Part shown: positions 56,622 through 64,000 of the stretch, one piece after another
Layout: every line of letters begins with the position of its first letter
Numbering within the stretch: position 1 is the first letter of the stretch
Assembly (NCBI GenBank): GCA_913776245.1
Contig: CAJYLO010000016.1
Coordinates: 46,990 to 110,989, forward strand
Source: an uncultured Chryseobacterium sp.
GTDB lineage: Bacteria; Bacteroidota; Bacteroidia; Flavobacteriales; Weeksellaceae
DNA: 64,000 nucleotides
Direction: 5' to 3'
Made by a program: the position numbers and the translations under genes
The notes under the pieces: generated by a model
The model's input: only the letters and a program-made list of their open reading frames with translations
What the model was told of the DNA's origin: nothing
Database searches by the model: none

Positions 56622-57575
56622 TTATTTTGTTCTTTCGATGATCTTTTTGACTGCTTTTACGACAGCATCAGCATCGATCTGATATTTCTTCATCAATTCA
56701 GCCGGTGTTCCGGATTCTCCGAAAGTGTCGTGGACGGCAACAAACTCCTGCGGTGTTGGTCTTCTTCTGGATAACATTCCGGCAACAGACTCGCCAAGAC
56801 CACCAAGAAAATTGTGTTCTTCTGCCGAAACTATTTTTCCGGTTTTTTCAACAGACTTCAGGATAATCTCTTCATCTAAAGGCTTAATGGTGTGGATGTT
56901 GATGATTTCAACTGAAATCCCTTCTTTTTCAAGCTCATCTGCGGCAAGCAAAGATTCCCAAACTAAATGGCCTGTTGCAACGATGGTTACATCCGTTCCT
57001 TCTTGCAAAAGAATTCCTTTCCCGATTTCGAAAGGCATATCTTCCGGAATGAAAACAGGAACCACAGGTCTCCCAAATCTGAGATAAACAGGGCCTTCGT
57101 GTTCTGCGGCAGCTAATGTAGCCGCTTTGGTCTGGTTATAATCGCAAGGGTTGATGACCGTCATTCCCGGCAGCATTTTCATCATCCCGATATCTTCCAA
57201 AACCTGGTGTGTTGCACCGTCTTCGCCCAAAGTTACTCCTGCGTGAGAGGCGGCAATTTTCACATTCTTCCCGGAATAAGCAATCGACTGACGGATCTGA
57301 TCATAAACTCTGGATGTTGCAAAATTGGCGAAAGTACCTGCAAACGGAATTTTCCCATTGATAGTAAGTCCGGCTGCCAAACCCATCATATTAGCTTCGG
57401 CTATTCCTGTCTGGAAAAATCTTTCGGGTGCTTTTTCTATGAATTTCTCCATTTTCAGGGATCCGATTAAGTCTGCACAAAGTGCGACAACATTTGGATT
57501 TTTATCAGCCAATTCAGCTAATCCTGCTCCGAAACCTGAACGTGTATCTTTTTTTTCTGTATATGTATATTTCAT
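56622..57575 (-). CDS. Transketolase, C-terminal subunit
   Basis: 317 residues: pyrimidine-binding and C-terminal domains of transketolase. TRSGFGAGLAELADKNPNVV opens the domain; GIAEANMMGLAAGLTINGKI contains the catalytic Glu; SHAGVTLGEDGATHQVLED and VYLRFGRPVVPVF follow. With the N-terminal subunit encoded just upstream it moves two-carbon units between sugar phosphates in the pentose phosphate pathway. The split form is frequent in Bacteroidota and archaea. The gap to the first subunit is 108 AT-rich bases. Confidence 0.95.
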   Translation of the reverse strand: MKYTYTEKKDTRSGFGAGLAELADKNPNVVALCADLIGSLKMEKFIEKAPERFFQTGIAEANMMGLAAGLTINGKIPFAGTFANFATSRVYDQIRQSIAYSGKNVKIAASHAGVTLGEDGATHQVLEDIGMMKMLPGMTVINPCDYNQTKAATLAAAEHEGPVYLRFGRPVVPVFIPEDMPFEIGKGILLQEGTDVTIVATGHLVWESLLAADELEKEGISVEIINIHTIKPLDEEIILKSVEKTGKIVSAEEHNFLGGLGESVAGMLSRRRPTPQEFVAVHDTFGESGTPAELMKKYQIDADAVVKAVKKIIERTK

Positions 57576-57683
57576 TTTATTATGATTGATGGATGAATAT
57601 TATAATTGATAAATGATATTTGATAGTGATTTTAATATTTACTTCATAAAATCGTTTGTCATTAATTTTTATATCAATTATGA

Positions 57684-58535
57684 TTAATAATCTGCTGGTG
57701 CTTCCAGATATAGTTGTTTGAAGGCTGTTTCCAGTTGTTCATCATTAGGTGCTTTTCCGTGCCAAGAGTGGCTTCCCATCATATAATCTACACCGCTTCC
57801 CATTTCTGTATGTAAAAGTATTGCCACAGGTTTTCCGTTTCCTGTTTCGGATTTTGCTTTTTTTAGAATAGCTATGACGGCTTCCAGGTCGTTTCCGTTC
57901 TTTTCTTCCAGAACCAGCCATCCGAAAGCTTCTAACTTTGCTCTCAAATCTCCCAAAGAAAGAACATCATCCGTATCACCATCAATCTGTCTTCCGTTAT
58001 AATCTATCGTCGCAATGATATTATCCACTTTCTTAGCAGCCGCATACATAAAAGCTTCCCAAACCTGTCCTTCCTGCAATTCCCCATCGCCGTGAAGGGT
58101 GTACACCAACGCTTCATCCTTATCCAGCTTTTTTCCCTGAGCAGCTCCAAGAGCTACAGAAAGTCCCTGTCCCAGAGAACCGGAAGCTACTCTAACACCC
58201 GGCAGGCCTTCGTGTGTTGTCGGGTGACCTTGTAATCTGGAATTCAGCTTTCGGAAAGTTGAAAGTTCGGCGACCGGAAAAAATCCGAATCTTGCCAATG
58301 TGCTGTAAAATACCGGCGAAATATGTCCGTTTGACAGGAAGAACAGATCTTCACCTTTTCCTTCCATTGTGAAAGGAAGTTTGTAATCCATTACTTCCCC
58401 GTAAAGTGCCACAAAATATTCCGTACAGCCAAGCGATCCGCCGGGATGACCGCTGTTTACAGCGTGAACCATTCTCAAAATATCTCTTCTGATCTGCGTT
58501 GAAAGGCTTTTCAGCTCTTCGATTGATTTGCTCAT
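57684..58535 (-). CDS. Transketolase, N-terminal (thiamine diphosphate-binding) subunit
   Basis: 283 residues. MVHAVNSGHPGGSLGCTEYF (His-Pro-Gly-Gly) and the thiamine diphosphate-binding GDGELQEGQVWEAFMYAAAK with ATIDYNGRQ are standard, as are SNGHISPVFYSTLARFG and LPGVRVASGSLGQGLSVALG. The end HSWHGKAPNDEQLETAF closes the PP domain. It forms a heteromeric transketolase with the product of the next gene, and both are on the same strand in the usual order N then C. Confidence 0.95.
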   Translation of the reverse strand: MSKSIEELKSLSTQIRRDILRMVHAVNSGHPGGSLGCTEYFVALYGEVMDYKLPFTMEGKGEDLFFLSNGHISPVFYSTLARFGFFPVAELSTFRKLNSRLQGHPTTHEGLPGVRVASGSLGQGLSVALGAAQGKKLDKDEALVYTLHGDGELQEGQVWEAFMYAAAKKVDNIIATIDYNGRQIDGDTDDVLSLGDLRAKLEAFGWLVLEEKNGNDLEAVIAILKKAKSETGNGKPVAILLHTEMGSGVDYMMGSHSWHGKAPNDEQLETAFKQLYLEAPADY

Positions 58536-58612
58536 TATATTTGATTTGCTTTCCTGCGAAAATACAATTTTTTGACGAGGTCTAAAATTCTGTTTTTAAA
58601 ATTTTTGCATAA

Positions 58613-58640
58613 AAAAACCGCCGATTGGCGGTTTGAAATA
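58613..58640 (-). terminator. Terminator of outer-membrane barrel gene (copy B)
   Basis: The stem AAACCGCC / GGCGGTTT (58616-58634) around GATT lies 20 bases after the stop of the minus-strand gene at 58655. Confidence 0.7.
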
Positions 58641-58654
58641 TTTTTGAAAAAAAA

Positions 58655-59167
58655 TTATTTTCCAAATGTATAAGCGTAACCAAGATTGATTGAGCTAATT
58701 GTAGCTCCATTCTTTGAAACTCCGGCATAAGCAAGATTAACCTGGCTTGGACCGAAATGGTAAGCAGCTTTTGGCTGGTAGTAGAATCCTCCATCACTTT
58801 CTCCGCTAGCGAAAAGAAATCCATAACCTAAATCTACTCCTAAACTGAATTGCGGTGTTAGCATATATTGTGCAGAAGCTGCAAGAGGAACCATACTTAA
58901 AGTCTCAACTTTTACCTCTCCTGACATACCAAATCCGTAGTCGTATTTCACAGTTTTACCCAACCAAGCAGAATAACCAGTCGCAAGACCCAGATTGAAT
59001 TCAGCAGCAACCGGCCATCTGTAGGCACCATCTACTCCTAGAACAAAGCTATAACCATCTGATGCATCACCAGTTGGTAAACCTACATGAGCACCAAGGC
59101 TAAAACCTGATTGTGCATTAGACAACCCAAACACTGCAACAGCAGCTAATAAAATTAATTTCTTCAT
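58655..59167 (-). CDS. Small outer-membrane beta-barrel protein, paralog B
   Basis: 170 residues, signal peptide MKKLILLAAVAVFGLSNAQ. Alternating strands with Gly and aromatic residues (SLGAHVGLPTGDASDGYSFV, LGVDLGYGFLFASGESDGGF) form an eight-strand-like barrel ending in aromatic GYAYTFGK. It is a clear paralog of the next gene upstream (59368-59862): YYQPKAAYHF here, YYQPKVAYNF there, and the same signal peptide ending. Function unknown; such porin-family proteins are common in Flavobacteriia. Confidence 0.85.
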   Translation of the reverse strand: MKKLILLAAVAVFGLSNAQSGFSLGAHVGLPTGDASDGYSFVLGVDGAYRWPVAAEFNLGLATGYSAWLGKTVKYDYGFGMSGEVKVETLSMVPLAASAQYMLTPQFSLGVDLGYGFLFASGESDGGFYYQPKAAYHFGPSQVNLAYAGVSKNGATISSINLGYAYTFGK

Positions 59168-59320
59168 AGTTTTAATTTATATGTTAGTAAATTGTTAAAT
59201 TAACTTAAAACATTGCTAAATTAATACTATTTTTTAAACTACCAAATAAAACTGCTATTTTTCACTAATTTAATAGTTAAATATCTTAATAAATAATCTG
59301 GGCATAAATCTTTACCAATA

Positions 59321-59352
59321 AAAAAACTCTGACATTTGCCAGAGTTTTTTAT
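59321..59352 (-). terminator. Terminator of outer-membrane barrel gene (copy A)
   Basis: The stem AAAACTCTG / CAGAGTTTT (59324-59348) with flanking A and T runs, after the stop at 59368 on the minus strand. Confidence 0.8.
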
Positions 59353-59367
59353 AGAGTTTATAAGCTT

Positions 59368-59862
59368 TTACTTCAAAAAGAAATTATATCCCAAATTGAC
59401 TGAACCTACTCCAAAGTCAAAAGGACCGATTTTAGAATTAATGCCTTGATATCCCAGATATAATTCTCCCTGAGAAAAATTATAGGCTACTTTTGGCTGG
59501 TAATATAAACCTCCGTCTATTCCATCCTTCGTAGAGATCCCATAACCTAAATCTAAACCGATGGAAACTGGTGATCCCGAAAATCTATACTTTCCTGAAG
59601 CTGCAATTGGAATAAAGCCAAAATCATCCACTTTATATCCGTTATTACTTTTTCCTATAAAATGCGAATAGCCTGTTGCAATACCAAGATCAAAACCGCT
59701 TCCCACATTCCACATATACGCAGCATCCAAACCCAAGTTGAATGATGAAGCATCACCAGCATCACTTACAGGAATACCGATATGAGCTCCCAGTTTAAAA
59801 CCTTCCTGCGCACTTGACAGTCCAAATACAGCCATAGCTGCAATCATAAATAACTTTTTCAT
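59368..59862 (-). CDS. Small outer-membrane beta-barrel protein, paralog A
   Basis: 164 residues, signal peptide MKKLFMIAAMAVFGLSSAQ, followed by KLGAHIGIPVSDAGDASSFN and LGLDAAYMWNVGSGFDLGIA, then IGLDLGYGISTKDGIDGGLY. It shares layout and many short words with paralog B, so the pair is a tandem duplication. Each copy has its own terminator and the gap of 200 bases is AT-rich, so they are probably expressed separately. It lies downstream of the co-directional phoH. Confidence 0.85.
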   Translation of the reverse strand: MKKLFMIAAMAVFGLSSAQEGFKLGAHIGIPVSDAGDASSFNLGLDAAYMWNVGSGFDLGIATGYSHFIGKSNNGYKVDDFGFIPIAASGKYRFSGSPVSIGLDLGYGISTKDGIDGGLYYQPKVAYNFSQGELYLGYQGINSKIGPFDFGVGSVNLGYNFFLK

Positions 59863-59908
59863 AGTTTTAAATATTTAACTATAAAAAAGTCTCCAAGTTT
59901 AATGCCAA

Positions 59909-60862
59909 TTATTGATCCTTCTTCTCACTATTGTTATAAGCAACAATAATTTTCTTCACAACAGGATGCCTCACCACATCTTCTTCCGTGAGATGCACAA
60001 AGCCTATCTCATCAATATCTTTCAGAATCTGCATGGATTCCTTCAGGCCGGACTGCTGCTTCGGAGGCAAATCTATCTGGCTGGGATCACCAGTTATAAT
60101 AAATTTAGCGTTCATACCCATCCTTGTCAGGAACATTTTCATCTGGGAATGTGTTGTATTCTGGGCTTCATCCAGAATCACAAAAGCTTCGTCTAAAGTT
60201 CTTCCTCTCATAAATGCCAATGGTGCCACTTCAATGACTTTTTTTTCCATAAAACCTTCCAGTTTCTCGTGAGGAATCATATCCCGAAGCGCATCATATA
60301 ACGGTTGCAAATACGGATCAAGTTTTTCCTTCAGATCACCCGGAAGAAAACCTAAGCTCTCACCAGCCTCCACAGCCGGTCTTGTCAAAATAATCCTTTT
60401 CACTTCCTTATCCCGCAAAGCCCTGACCGCCAAAGCGACGCTTGTATAGGTTTTTCCGGTTCCGGCAGGACCGATTGCGAAAACCATATCTTTTTTTTCA
60501 GAAACCTTTACCAGCTTTTTAAGATTGGTTGTTTTTGCTTTGATAGCTTTTCCGTTTACGCCTTTTACAATAATGTCCTGATCAAACACCAGCTGTTTTT
60601 CATTTTCATCCTTCAGCTTCAGAAGAGATTCCAGGTGTTTTACATCTAATGAATTGTGTTTGGAAATATAAGCTGATATATCATCCAGTTTTTGTCTGAG
60701 TAAATCCAGAGTTTCACGATTGCCCATAGCAAAAATAAAATTATCCCTGCCTGTGATCTTCAGCGTTGGAAAGCTGGATTTGATAAGGTTGAAATTCTGG
60801 TTTTGCACACCATAAAAAGTTTTGGTGTCTATACCTTCTAGTTCATAATTTATTTCGAACAT
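59909..60862 (-). CDS. PhoH-family ATPase
   Basis: 317 residues. A short N-terminal KH-like part is followed by the PhoH ATPase domain: P-loop FAIGPAGTGKTYTSVALA (131-138 core), ILTRPAVEAGESLGFLPGDL with KEKLDPYLQPLYDALRDM, Walker B AFVILDEAQNT near 230 and ITGDPSQIDLP (sensor region). PhoH-like proteins are widespread and seem to act in RNA metabolism, together with YbeY in some species; no ybeY is visible here. The gene is divergent from a SAM hydroxide adenosyltransferase-family gene. Confidence 0.95.
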   Translation of the reverse strand: MFEINYELEGIDTKTFYGVQNQNFNLIKSSFPTLKITGRDNFIFAMGNRETLDLLRQKLDDISAYISKHNSLDVKHLESLLKLKDENEKQLVFDQDIIVKGVNGKAIKAKTTNLKKLVKVSEKKDMVFAIGPAGTGKTYTSVALAVRALRDKEVKRIILTRPAVEAGESLGFLPGDLKEKLDPYLQPLYDALRDMIPHEKLEGFMEKKVIEVAPLAFMRGRTLDEAFVILDEAQNTTHSQMKMFLTRMGMNAKFIITGDPSQIDLPPKQQSGLKESMQILKDIDEIGFVHLTEEDVVRHPVVKKIIVAYNNSEKKDQ

Positions 60863-60941
60863 AAGTAATATTAGGAGTTAGTATAACAAATATATGAATA
60901 GATTTGATATGATCTGTTCGTTTTAAAAATTTGAATTGTGC

Positions 60942-60949
60942 TAACTTTG
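60942..60949 (+). promoter_or_regulatory. -7 box upstream of SAM hydroxide adenosyltransferase gene
   Basis: TAACTTTG lies 19 bases before the ATG; TTCG at 60917-60920 with a 21-bp spacer is a weak -33. Confidence 0.5.
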
Positions 60950-60968
60950 CGGTTAAATATAAAAAACA

Positions 60969-61796
60969 ATGCCGGTTATCACGCTTACTTCGGATTATGG
61001 ACTTGTAGATCATCGGGTTGCAAGTATCAAAGGAAAAATACTCAGCTGGAGCGAGGAAGTGAAAGTTGTGGATATTACTCATAACATTATGGCATATAAC
61101 CTTCTCCAGACAGCATATATTGTTAGAAATGCCTACAAATTCTTCCCGGAAGGGAGCATCCACATTATTTCTGTAGACAGTTTCCATCATAAATCAAGAA
61201 AAAATATTATTACAAAAATAGACGGACATTATTTTATTTCTGCAGATAATGGTATTATTAACCTGATGTTTTTTGATATAAAACCGGAAGCGATCTATGA
61301 AATCACATTGAACAACCGTTTTGATGATAAAGTTTCTTTTCCGTCCACGGATATTTTTGTCCCTGCCGCTATGCATATCTACAAGGGCGGCCTTCCGGAA
61401 GTTATTGGAAGAAAAATCAAATCGGTAAAAGACATCTCTTTTCCGAAAGCAATTTATAATGAAAGTGAAAAAATGATTGTTGGAGAGGTAATGTATATTG
61501 ATAATTTTGGAAATGTGGTTTCCAATATCAGCCGGAAATTCTTTGAGAAATATGCATCCCTATCAGAAAACTTTACTGTAAAATTCCGCAATATTGTTCT
61601 GACAAAAATCTACGATCAGTATACGGATGTTGTAACGGACTGGGAAAGGGAGCCGGAATTCCACGGTAAGTCATCCGTTATCTTCAATGACGCCGAACTT
61701 CTTGAAATTACGATCTACAAAGGCAGCGTACTGAATGGTGCATCCACACTTTTCGGAATGAATACCGGAGAAAAAATCTATGTAGAATTTGCATAA
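60969..61796 (+). CDS. SAM hydroxide adenosyltransferase family protein (DUF62)
   Basis: 275 residues. The family splits S-adenosylmethionine with hydroxide to adenosine and methionine and is related to fluorinase and chlorinase. Family words seen: VITLTSDYGLVDHRVASIKG at the start, DITHNIMAYNLLQTAYIVRN, SIHIISVDSF, HYFISADNGIINLMF, and VMYIDNFGNVVSNISRKF at the hinge to the C-terminal domain. Loop residues for halide use cannot be judged by eye, and hydroxide is the ordinary nucleophile. A hairpin terminator follows. Confidence 0.9.
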   Translation: MPVITLTSDYGLVDHRVASIKGKILSWSEEVKVVDITHNIMAYNLLQTAYIVRNAYKFFPEGSIHIISVDSFHHKSRKNIITKIDGHYFISADNGIINLMFFDIKPEAIYEITLNNRFDDKVSFPSTDIFVPAAMHIYKGGLPEVIGRKIKSVKDISFPKAIYNESEKMIVGEVMYIDNFGNVVSNISRKFFEKYASLSENFTVKFRNIVLTKIYDQYTDVVTDWEREPEFHGKSSVIFNDAELLEITIYKGSVLNGASTLFGMNTGEKIYVEFA

Positions 61797-61826
61797 AAAA
61801 ACCGGCAAAACATTGCCGGTTTTAAT
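61797..61826. terminator. Bidirectional terminator between SAM hydroxide adenosyltransferase and protease genes
   Basis: The stem AACCGGCAA / TTGCCGGTT (61800-61821) with flanking A and T runs; the two genes converge. Confidence 0.85.
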
Positions 61827-61836
61827 AATCTATTAA

Positions 61837-63975
61837 TTATTGTTTGATTAGCTTCTTAGTGAAACTGTCGTTTTCAGTTTTAACTTTAAGAACATAACTT
61901 CCTGTTTTCATTGAAGAAATATCAAACGTATTTCTCACTAAACTATCCTTATCAAATTGCTTAACCAGTTTTCCGGAAATGTCATAGACCTCCAAAGAAA
62001 CAATTTTATTAATTCCTTTTAATGTAAACTGATTTTTAACCGGATTAGGATATACTGCAACATCTTTTGCATTTACAACATCATCAACTGCAAGAAAAGT
62101 ACAACTGAAATTGGCCTTGAAGCCAGGCTTTGTCATTCCCGTAGATGAACGGAAGGTGATCGTAATAGCACCTGATGAATGTGTAGATTCAAAAGATGGA
62201 GGTAAAGTACTACCAGAAATAGTTCCCTGAAATGGTACACCTGTCGATAAACCATTTCTAACTATGATGTAATCCCCATCGCTCATATCAAATTCAGTAA
62301 AAGTAATTTTCAGCTTCTGAGATGGATCATTTGGATAGAAAGTTTTTGTCCAGTTTTCATTATTAGAATAATTTCCATTTTCCCCACCTGTATCTGTAAC
62401 TGTTTTTCCACACCAGTTATCGCCAGTCAGTATAATCTGTGATTTTTGATATAAAGGAGAGCAATCTGTTCCAACTTCTACTTTATAAAATACATTTGGA
62501 GTAAGATCTGTTAAATTAATTATCTTAGATGATACAATTCCGGATTTAACGATGGTGCCGTCTATTTTGGAAACTCTGTACTTCCAAGAAGTTGATATAT
62601 TGTCAGTAATATTAACAGTAGCGCTTGTCTCCCCGATATTTGTTATTGAAATACCAGATACCGTAACATCACAGGATTTTGAACAATCTCCACTCATACA
62701 CGCTTTAGAATCGATAGTTTGTCTGATAAGGTCTCCAGGCTGAGGTCCAAAACCATTGGCAAAACTAATCCCAACTGATGAAACCAGATGACAATAGCTC
62801 ATAATAGTTCCCTTAGTTGTTGTAGGAAGAGGACCATCACAACCCTCATCATTTCCCGATGCTGGCCCACAACCATCTATTGCTGTATTATTACCATTCC
62901 AGGCACAAGCGTGTGTATGTGGAGATCCGAGATTATGTCCGAGTTCGTGAGTCATTGCTTCTATATTCCAAGAGTATGTAGGTACAGCAACATTCTGATT
63001 ATTTACACCACAGTAAGAATATTTATAATTCCCACAAAGTCCATCAACGTAAGCAACACTTGTGGTCGCTGGATTTCTTATAAGCTGAGCAAGATCTCCA
63101 TTAAAAGTTGTTCTTGTAGTTCTGAACTGATTAAGAATCGTTCCAGGCTGACCTGAATATGGATCTGTTGAAGTCCAAACATAAACAGTGCTCATCGCTA
63201 TATTTACGTTTTCATTAGTATATAGCGCTTTTATGTTATTAAATAATGCGGATACCCAATTCGTAGTAGTATTTACATTAGATCCATTTTGTGTATATGG
63301 TCCATACCCTACTTCAAAATAGACTCTTATGCAGTTTGTTGTTAATGAAGACTTTTTATTTCTCGGATTATAACTAATGTATTTATTCGCATTTTCAGGA
63401 AGCTCTTCGGTACCACATGCAAAGGGGTTCTTCGGTTTTAATTTGTAATCACTGTAGGAAACAAAATCCTGAGAATTTTTTGTTTTACCCAAAACGACAT
63501 TTCCCAACTCATTTGTAGAAGCAACACCAACAATGTCATTATCAAAAAAACTGAACGCAACAACAGAATTATTATCACCTTTAATAATACCCTGGTAATA
63601 AACTCCTGGTGTATAAGCTTTTATACCTTTATCTGTTTCAACCTGAAAATCAGTAGTAAGAATATTTTCTTTTACTAATTCCACCGTCAATTCACCATCT
63701 TCAAAAGGAAAACTCATTTCCATTGTTTCTGGCCTTTCATTTATTATTCTTTCAAGCTCTCCAGATTTAAGTTGCATAACAGCTACGCCTTCTGCTTCAT
63801 TTTTGTAAGTAGCGGCATTCCTGGATACAATATCCCTTGAAAAAGGATTGAATTTAACAAAACTTTTATTAGCAGCCTTTTGATCTGCTACTTTCTTTGC
63901 AATAGGTTTCATTTCCTGCGAAAATCCAAAACCGAATATACATACAGAAAATAACAATTGTAAAAATTTACTCAT
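61837..63975 (-). CDS. Secreted zinc metalloprotease (reprolysin-like) with CUB-like and T9SS sorting domains
   Basis: 712 residues. Signal peptide (about 1-19), a propeptide-like region, then a metzincin catalytic domain with HELGHNLGSPH near 342-353 (three zinc-binding His and the catalytic Glu). After several disulphide cysteines there are a fibronectin-like segment (SGISITNIGETSATVNITDN), a CUB-like domain of about 100 residues (ENGNYSNNENWTKTFYPN to PGFKANFSC) and a C-terminal type A sorting domain (VAVYPNPVKNQFTLKGINK, MKTGSYVLKVKTENDS). It should be exported by the type IX system and act outside the cell as a protease. The ATG is 25 bases from the window edge, so its promoter is not seen. 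Confidence 0.93.
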   Translation of the reverse strand: MSKFLQLLFSVCIFGFGFSQEMKPIAKKVADQKAANKSFVKFNPFSRDIVSRNAATYKNEAEGVAVMQLKSGELERIINERPETMEMSFPFEDGELTVELVKENILTTDFQVETDKGIKAYTPGVYYQGIIKGDNNSVVAFSFFDNDIVGVASTNELGNVVLGKTKNSQDFVSYSDYKLKPKNPFACGTEELPENANKYISYNPRNKKSSLTTNCIRVYFEVGYGPYTQNGSNVNTTTNWVSALFNNIKALYTNENVNIAMSTVYVWTSTDPYSGQPGTILNQFRTTRTTFNGDLAQLIRNPATTSVAYVDGLCGNYKYSYCGVNNQNVAVPTYSWNIEAMTHELGHNLGSPHTHACAWNGNNTAIDGCGPASGNDEGCDGPLPTTTKGTIMSYCHLVSSVGISFANGFGPQPGDLIRQTIDSKACMSGDCSKSCDVTVSGISITNIGETSATVNITDNISTSWKYRVSKIDGTIVKSGIVSSKIINLTDLTPNVFYKVEVGTDCSPLYQKSQIILTGDNWCGKTVTDTGGENGNYSNNENWTKTFYPNDPSQKLKITFTEFDMSDGDYIIVRNGLSTGVPFQGTISGSTLPPSFESTHSSGAITITFRSSTGMTKPGFKANFSCTFLAVDDVVNAKDVAVYPNPVKNQFTLKGINKIVSLEVYDISGKLVKQFDKDSLVRNTFDISSMKTGSYVLKVKTENDSFTKKLIKQ

Positions 63976-64000
63976 AATATATATATTGTATTAATCTTAC

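Overview
The window looks like a chromosomal segment of a Bacteroidota species of class Flavobacteriia, closest in style to Chryseobacterium and relatives (family Weeksellaceae). The grounds are an AT-rich background, promoters of the Bacteroidota type (TTTG, 19-20 bp, TAnnTTTG) in front of tRNA, tracrRNA and protein genes, two secreted proteins with type IX secretion sorting tails (47409-49730, 61837-63975), a type II-C CRISPR system with a very large Cas9, and many weak ribosome binding sites. Genus placement is inference; no rRNA gene is present.

Region 1 (1-10272) is a complete type II-C CRISPR-Cas locus. A 44-repeat array (834-4190; 47-bp repeats, 30-bp spacers) is convergent with cas2, cas1 and cas9, which lie on the minus strand as one overlapping unit. 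Divergent from cas9 are two consecutive candidate tracrRNA genes, each with its own -7 box, anti-repeat and terminator but with unrelated tails. Each repeat also seems to carry a promoter. Left of the array are a truncated endonuclease/exonuclease/phosphatase gene and two small membrane-protein frames.

Region 2 (10273-26620) holds tex, a short-chain dehydrogenase, a secreted glycerophosphodiesterase, ligA, a Fur-family repressor, an ICMT-like membrane methyltransferase, a secreted DUF1349-like protein, a sugar O-acetyltransferase, a LuxR-type regulator and a tetR-tolC-emrA-emrB multidrug efflux operon. A perfect 20-bp palindrome overlaps the -33 box of the operon promoter. holB follows.

Region 3 (26831-49730) is mainly housekeeping: an outer-membrane protein with lptC, anmK, an SRPBCC protein, a Nudix hydrolase, pheT, dnaN, dgkA, ddl, coaD, two tandem tRNA-Phe genes, an OlsF-like fused acyltransferase, an aspartate kinase, fbp, menC and groES-groEL. 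A four-helix-bundle (S23/IVP-type) gene flanked by inverted repeats separates groES from groEL. A TPR/LuxR-type regulator and a BNR-repeat T9SS protein end the region.

Region 4 (49954-52747) is accessory. It has an unrecognised helical protein, a GC-rich degenerate tandem array of about 43 bp (two half-units of about 21.5 bp), and an AT-rich gene fusing a DUF262 (GmrSD/SspE-type) domain to a Schlafen AlbA_2 domain, which is a candidate single-gene defence system.

Region 5 (52748-64000) returns to core genes: hemL, a glucosaminidase with LysM domains, an ACC deaminase/D-cysteine desulfhydrase-like enzyme, a split transketolase, two paralogous small outer-membrane barrels, phoH, a SAM hydroxide adenosyltransferase-family protein and a secreted metalloprotease.

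Intergenic DNA is unusually rich in several families of short dispersed or tandem repeats (CGCAAAG elements, GC-rich REP-like elements, CTCCTACGGAG hairpins, a 22-bp GCGCAG array, the 43-bp array). These are reported separately. All calls are from reading sequence and translation only; no database search was run.
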